From assembly GCA_050261675.1 (NCBI GenBank), contig JBLNDO010000043.1, forward strand, positions 1 to 64,000: a DNA stretch of 64,000 nt, read 5' to 3'. The stretch's first letter is position 1. Every line of letters begins with the position of its first letter. Below are positions 62,241 to 64,000 of the stretch, in pieces. Position numbers and translations under genes: made by a program. The stretch comes from DASUBN01 sp050261675. GTDB taxonomy: Bacteria; Pseudomonadota; Gammaproteobacteria; Natronospirales; REEB76. The notes under the pieces are model-generated. The model searched no databases, was not told where the DNA came from, and saw only the letters and a list, made by a program, of their open reading frames with translations.

Positions 62241-62795
62241 ATGGCAAGCGCGCTCCTCGAACTCCGCGAACGCCCCTTCGAGCTCCTGCAGGAACTCGAG
62301 CGGCGCAGCCGCATCGCCGCCTCGGGCCGCGGTCAGGAAGCGGCGCAGCAGGAGGAATGGGTGGGCGTGGGTTTCCGCGTGGGCAAGACGCGCCTCGTGG
62401 CGGCACGCCAGGAAGTGCGCGAAGTGCTGGTGTGGCCCGGCGTCACCGCGCTGCCCGGCGCCAAGCCCTGGTTGCTCGGCCTCGCCAACGTGCGCGGCCA
62501 GTTGCTGCCGATCACGGACCTGGGCGCCTTCTTCGGCGGCGAGGCGACGCCCATCGGGCGTTCGACGCGCGTCTTGATGGTGAACCACGGGGACATTCCC
62601 GCGGGCTTGCTGGTGGATGAGGTGCGCGGCTTCCGCCGCTTCATCGCCTCCGACAAGGCCGAGGTGATGCCGGAGACGCTGCCGGGCATGACGCCGTTCC
62701 TGTCCGGTGCCTACGGGACGGATGAAGAAGTTTGGGGCGTGCTGGGTCTGCACGGGCTCGTAGAGAGCGCCGTGTTCCTGCAGGCTTCGCGGTGA
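62241..62795 (+). CDS. pilI: CheW-like adaptor PilI
   Basis: 184 residues. It couples the receptor PilJ to the kinase ChpA. The CheW core runs from about residue 45 (AARQEVREVL), with GLANVRGQLLPITDLGAFF and LLVDEVRGFRRF. The gene begins 4 bp after pilH. An 82-bp gap follows before pilJ. Confidence 0.93.
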   Translation: MASALLELRERPFELLQELERRSRIAASGRGQEAAQQEEWVGVGFRVGKTRLVAARQEVREVLVWPGVTALPGAKPWLLGLANVRGQLLPITDLGAFFGGEATPIGRSTRVLMVNHGDIPAGLLVDEVRGFRRFIASDKAEVMPETLPGMTPFLSGAYGTDEEVWGVLGLHGLVESAVFLQASR

Positions 62796-62877
62796 CAGAT
62801 CATGGCGCGCGGACTGAGCCGCACGCGCGCCTTGGGATGTGCGGATACAGGCTCCATAAATCGTAGGGTGAACCTAT

Positions 62878-64000
62878 ATGGCCGATAACGAGAAGCGATC
62901 CAACACACCCCTGGTGGTCCTGCTGTTGTTGTTCGCATCGTCGCTGGGCTTGGCGGTGTGGAACTCCGTGCAGGTGGGCCTGTACGCCACCCGCGACAAG
63001 GAATTCCGCAATCTCGCCTCGCAGCAGTCGCTGATTTCCCAGAGCGTCGTGCGCGCCGCGGACGAAGCCGTGGCCGGCAACCAGGACGCGTTCCAGCAGC
63101 TCGCCAATTCGCGCGACCAGTTCGATAACAGCATCAACCTGATGGGCAACGGCGACCCGCAGACGCTGATGCCCGCCGCCACGGGCGAGGTGCTGTCGGA
63201 ATTGAACGTGCTCCAGAGCCAGTGGTCCCAGGTGAAGACCGCCCTGCAGACGGTGCTCTCGGCCAAGGACCAGCTGTTGGTGGCGAACCAGTCCGCCGCC
63301 GGCATCCGCCAGACCATGCCGGACCTCTTGAAGGCCTGGGACGCCTTCGCCGACGAAGCCAACAAGCGCAACGGCGGCCGCAACATGGTTTATTACGCAA
63401 CCAAGCAGGGCTATTACGGCCAGGTAATCCTGCGCGACGTGAACCTGCTGACCACCGGCGGCCACGGCGACATCTCGGCGGTGGCCCAGGAGCTGCCGGA
63501 CAGCATCCAGGCCTTCACCCGCATCACCCGCGGCATGCTGGATGGGAATCCGCAACTCGGGCTCTCGCCCGTGACCGACTCCGCGCTTCTGCCGCTGCTG
63601 CAGCAGGTGAACGCGCGGTTCAACGCCCTCAACAACAACCTGAATTCCCTGACGCCGATGATCGGCCTCCTGACCAGCGTGGCCAAGGCCAACGGCACCA
63701 TCCACGACCTGAGCGACCAGCTCCTCACCAACGCCCAGGCCATCAGCACCAGCTACGAGCGCAACGTAAGCGAACGCATCTGGAGGCCCTCCGTGGGCTA
63801 CGTGCTGTTCGGCCTGGCCGTGCTGTGGCTGCTCCTGGTGCTGTGGCGCTACGTGCTCGGCGGCGATGCCCGGCGCGCGGCCCAGATGCAGCAGGAGACC
63901 AACGAACGAAACCAGCAGGCCATTCTGCGGTTGCTGGACGAACTCGGTTCCCTGGCCGACGGCGACCTCACCGTGCAAGTGACCGTGACCGAGGACATCA
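62878..64000 (+). CDS. pilJ: Methyl-accepting chemotaxis protein PilJ, 3' end outside window
   Basis: 374 complete codons are present. A first membrane helix (about 12-28) is followed by a large periplasmic helical domain, then a second helix (about 301-325) and the start of a HAMP-like region (NERNQQAILRLLDELGSLADGDL). The signalling domain is missing. PilJ is the receptor of the Chp system, sensing pilin or surface contact. The start at 62878 is the only ATG that keeps the N-terminal helix. Confidence 0.93.
   Translation, partial: MADNEKRSNTPLVVLLLLFASSLGLAVWNSVQVGLYATRDKEFRNLASQQSLISQSVVRAADEAVAGNQDAFQQLANSRDQFDNSINLMGNGDPQTLMPAATGEVLSELNVLQSQWSQVKTALQTVLSAKDQLLVANQSAAGIRQTMPDLLKAWDAFADEANKRNGGRNMVYYATKQGYYGQVILRDVNLLTTGGHGDISAVAQELPDSIQAFTRITRGMLDGNPQLGLSPVTDSALLPLLQQVNARFNALNNNLNSLTPMIGLLTSVAKANGTIHDLSDQLLTNAQAISTSYERNVSERIWRPSVGYVLFGLAVLWLLLVLWRYVLGGDARRAAQMQQETNERNQQAILRLLDELGSLADGDLTVQVTVTEDI

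Overview
The window is a stretch of GC-rich bacterial chromosome, almost fully coding, with short intergenic gaps and many 4-base ATGA or GTGA gene overlaps. The gene content points to a gammaproteobacterium that twitches with type IVa pili. It has pilT/pilU, the Pil-Chp chemosensory genes pilG-H-I-J, a TonB energy transducer, glutathione synthetase, YggS/ProC/YggT and mono-haem cytochromes c. The order yggT-proC-yggS / pilT-pilU / pyrB-ruvX-yqgE-tonB-gshB / pilG-pilH-pilI-pilJ is the order I recall for Pseudomonas aeruginosa around PA0392-PA0411, so the last 16 kb is an ancient conserved block. I cannot name the genus; a Xanthomonadales- or Nevskiales-like lineage is plausible but not shown. 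No rRNA, tRNA, CRISPR array, integrase or complete insertion sequence was seen.

Layout. 1-4.5 kb: a truncated HlyD-type efflux adaptor and a secreted tricorn-type protease, both on the minus strand. 4.7-10.5 kb: a plus-strand run with an OmpH/Skp chaperone, threonine aldolase, FAH-family hydrolase, deoxyhypusine-synthase-like enzyme, isochorismatase-fold hydrolase, SIMPL protein and PrcB-domain lipoprotein. It ends in a lysine-rich small protein and a MITE-like 125-bp repeat. 10.6-19.6 kb: a zinc-ribbon membrane protein, an alkylation-repair pair (Ada-AlkA fusion plus Ogt), a PaiB-like flavoprotein, lipoproteins, a hydroxyacid dehydrogenase, two MAPEG proteins flanking a potassium-channel-like protein, and an EamA transporter. 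19.6-25.6 kb: a YbbA/YbbP-type ABC transporter divergent from a TesA esterase and an integral-membrane methyltransferase. 25.6-33.2 kb: a barrel protein, a Nudix hydrolase and a diiron protein divergent from a lipid-modifying trio (FAD oxidoreductase, DUF1365, cyclopropane fatty acid synthase), then an amidotransferase, OsmC and a short-chain dehydrogenase. 33.2-43.7 kb: FadD, MurI, an amino-acid permease, DUF2891, MtgA, a methyltransferase behind a c-di-GMP riboswitch, a second dehydrogenase, two cytochromes c, MsrB, AlaX and a DUF4870 protein. 43.7-47.5 kb: ornithine aminotransferase, an alpha/beta hydrolase, a second barrel protein, TerB and HU. 47.5-64 kb: the conserved pilus block, with three tandem retraction ATPases and an insertion of an S9 peptidase plus a lipoprotein in DNA that looks lower in GC. 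The last gene, pilJ, runs off the window.

The most notable signals are regulatory. (1) A class I cyclic-di-GMP (GEMM) riboswitch on the minus strand at 40322-40416 has its own sigma70-like promoter and a 13-nt switching complement, upstream of an AdoMet-dependent methyltransferase. (2) Five stem-loops lie back to back in about 170 bp between yggS and proC, the last a perfect 34-nt palindrome that contains the end of yggS. (3) A TGTCCG repeat operator lies upstream of the efflux adaptor. (4) A perfect 16-nt palindrome contains the TATAAT box of a lipoprotein gene.
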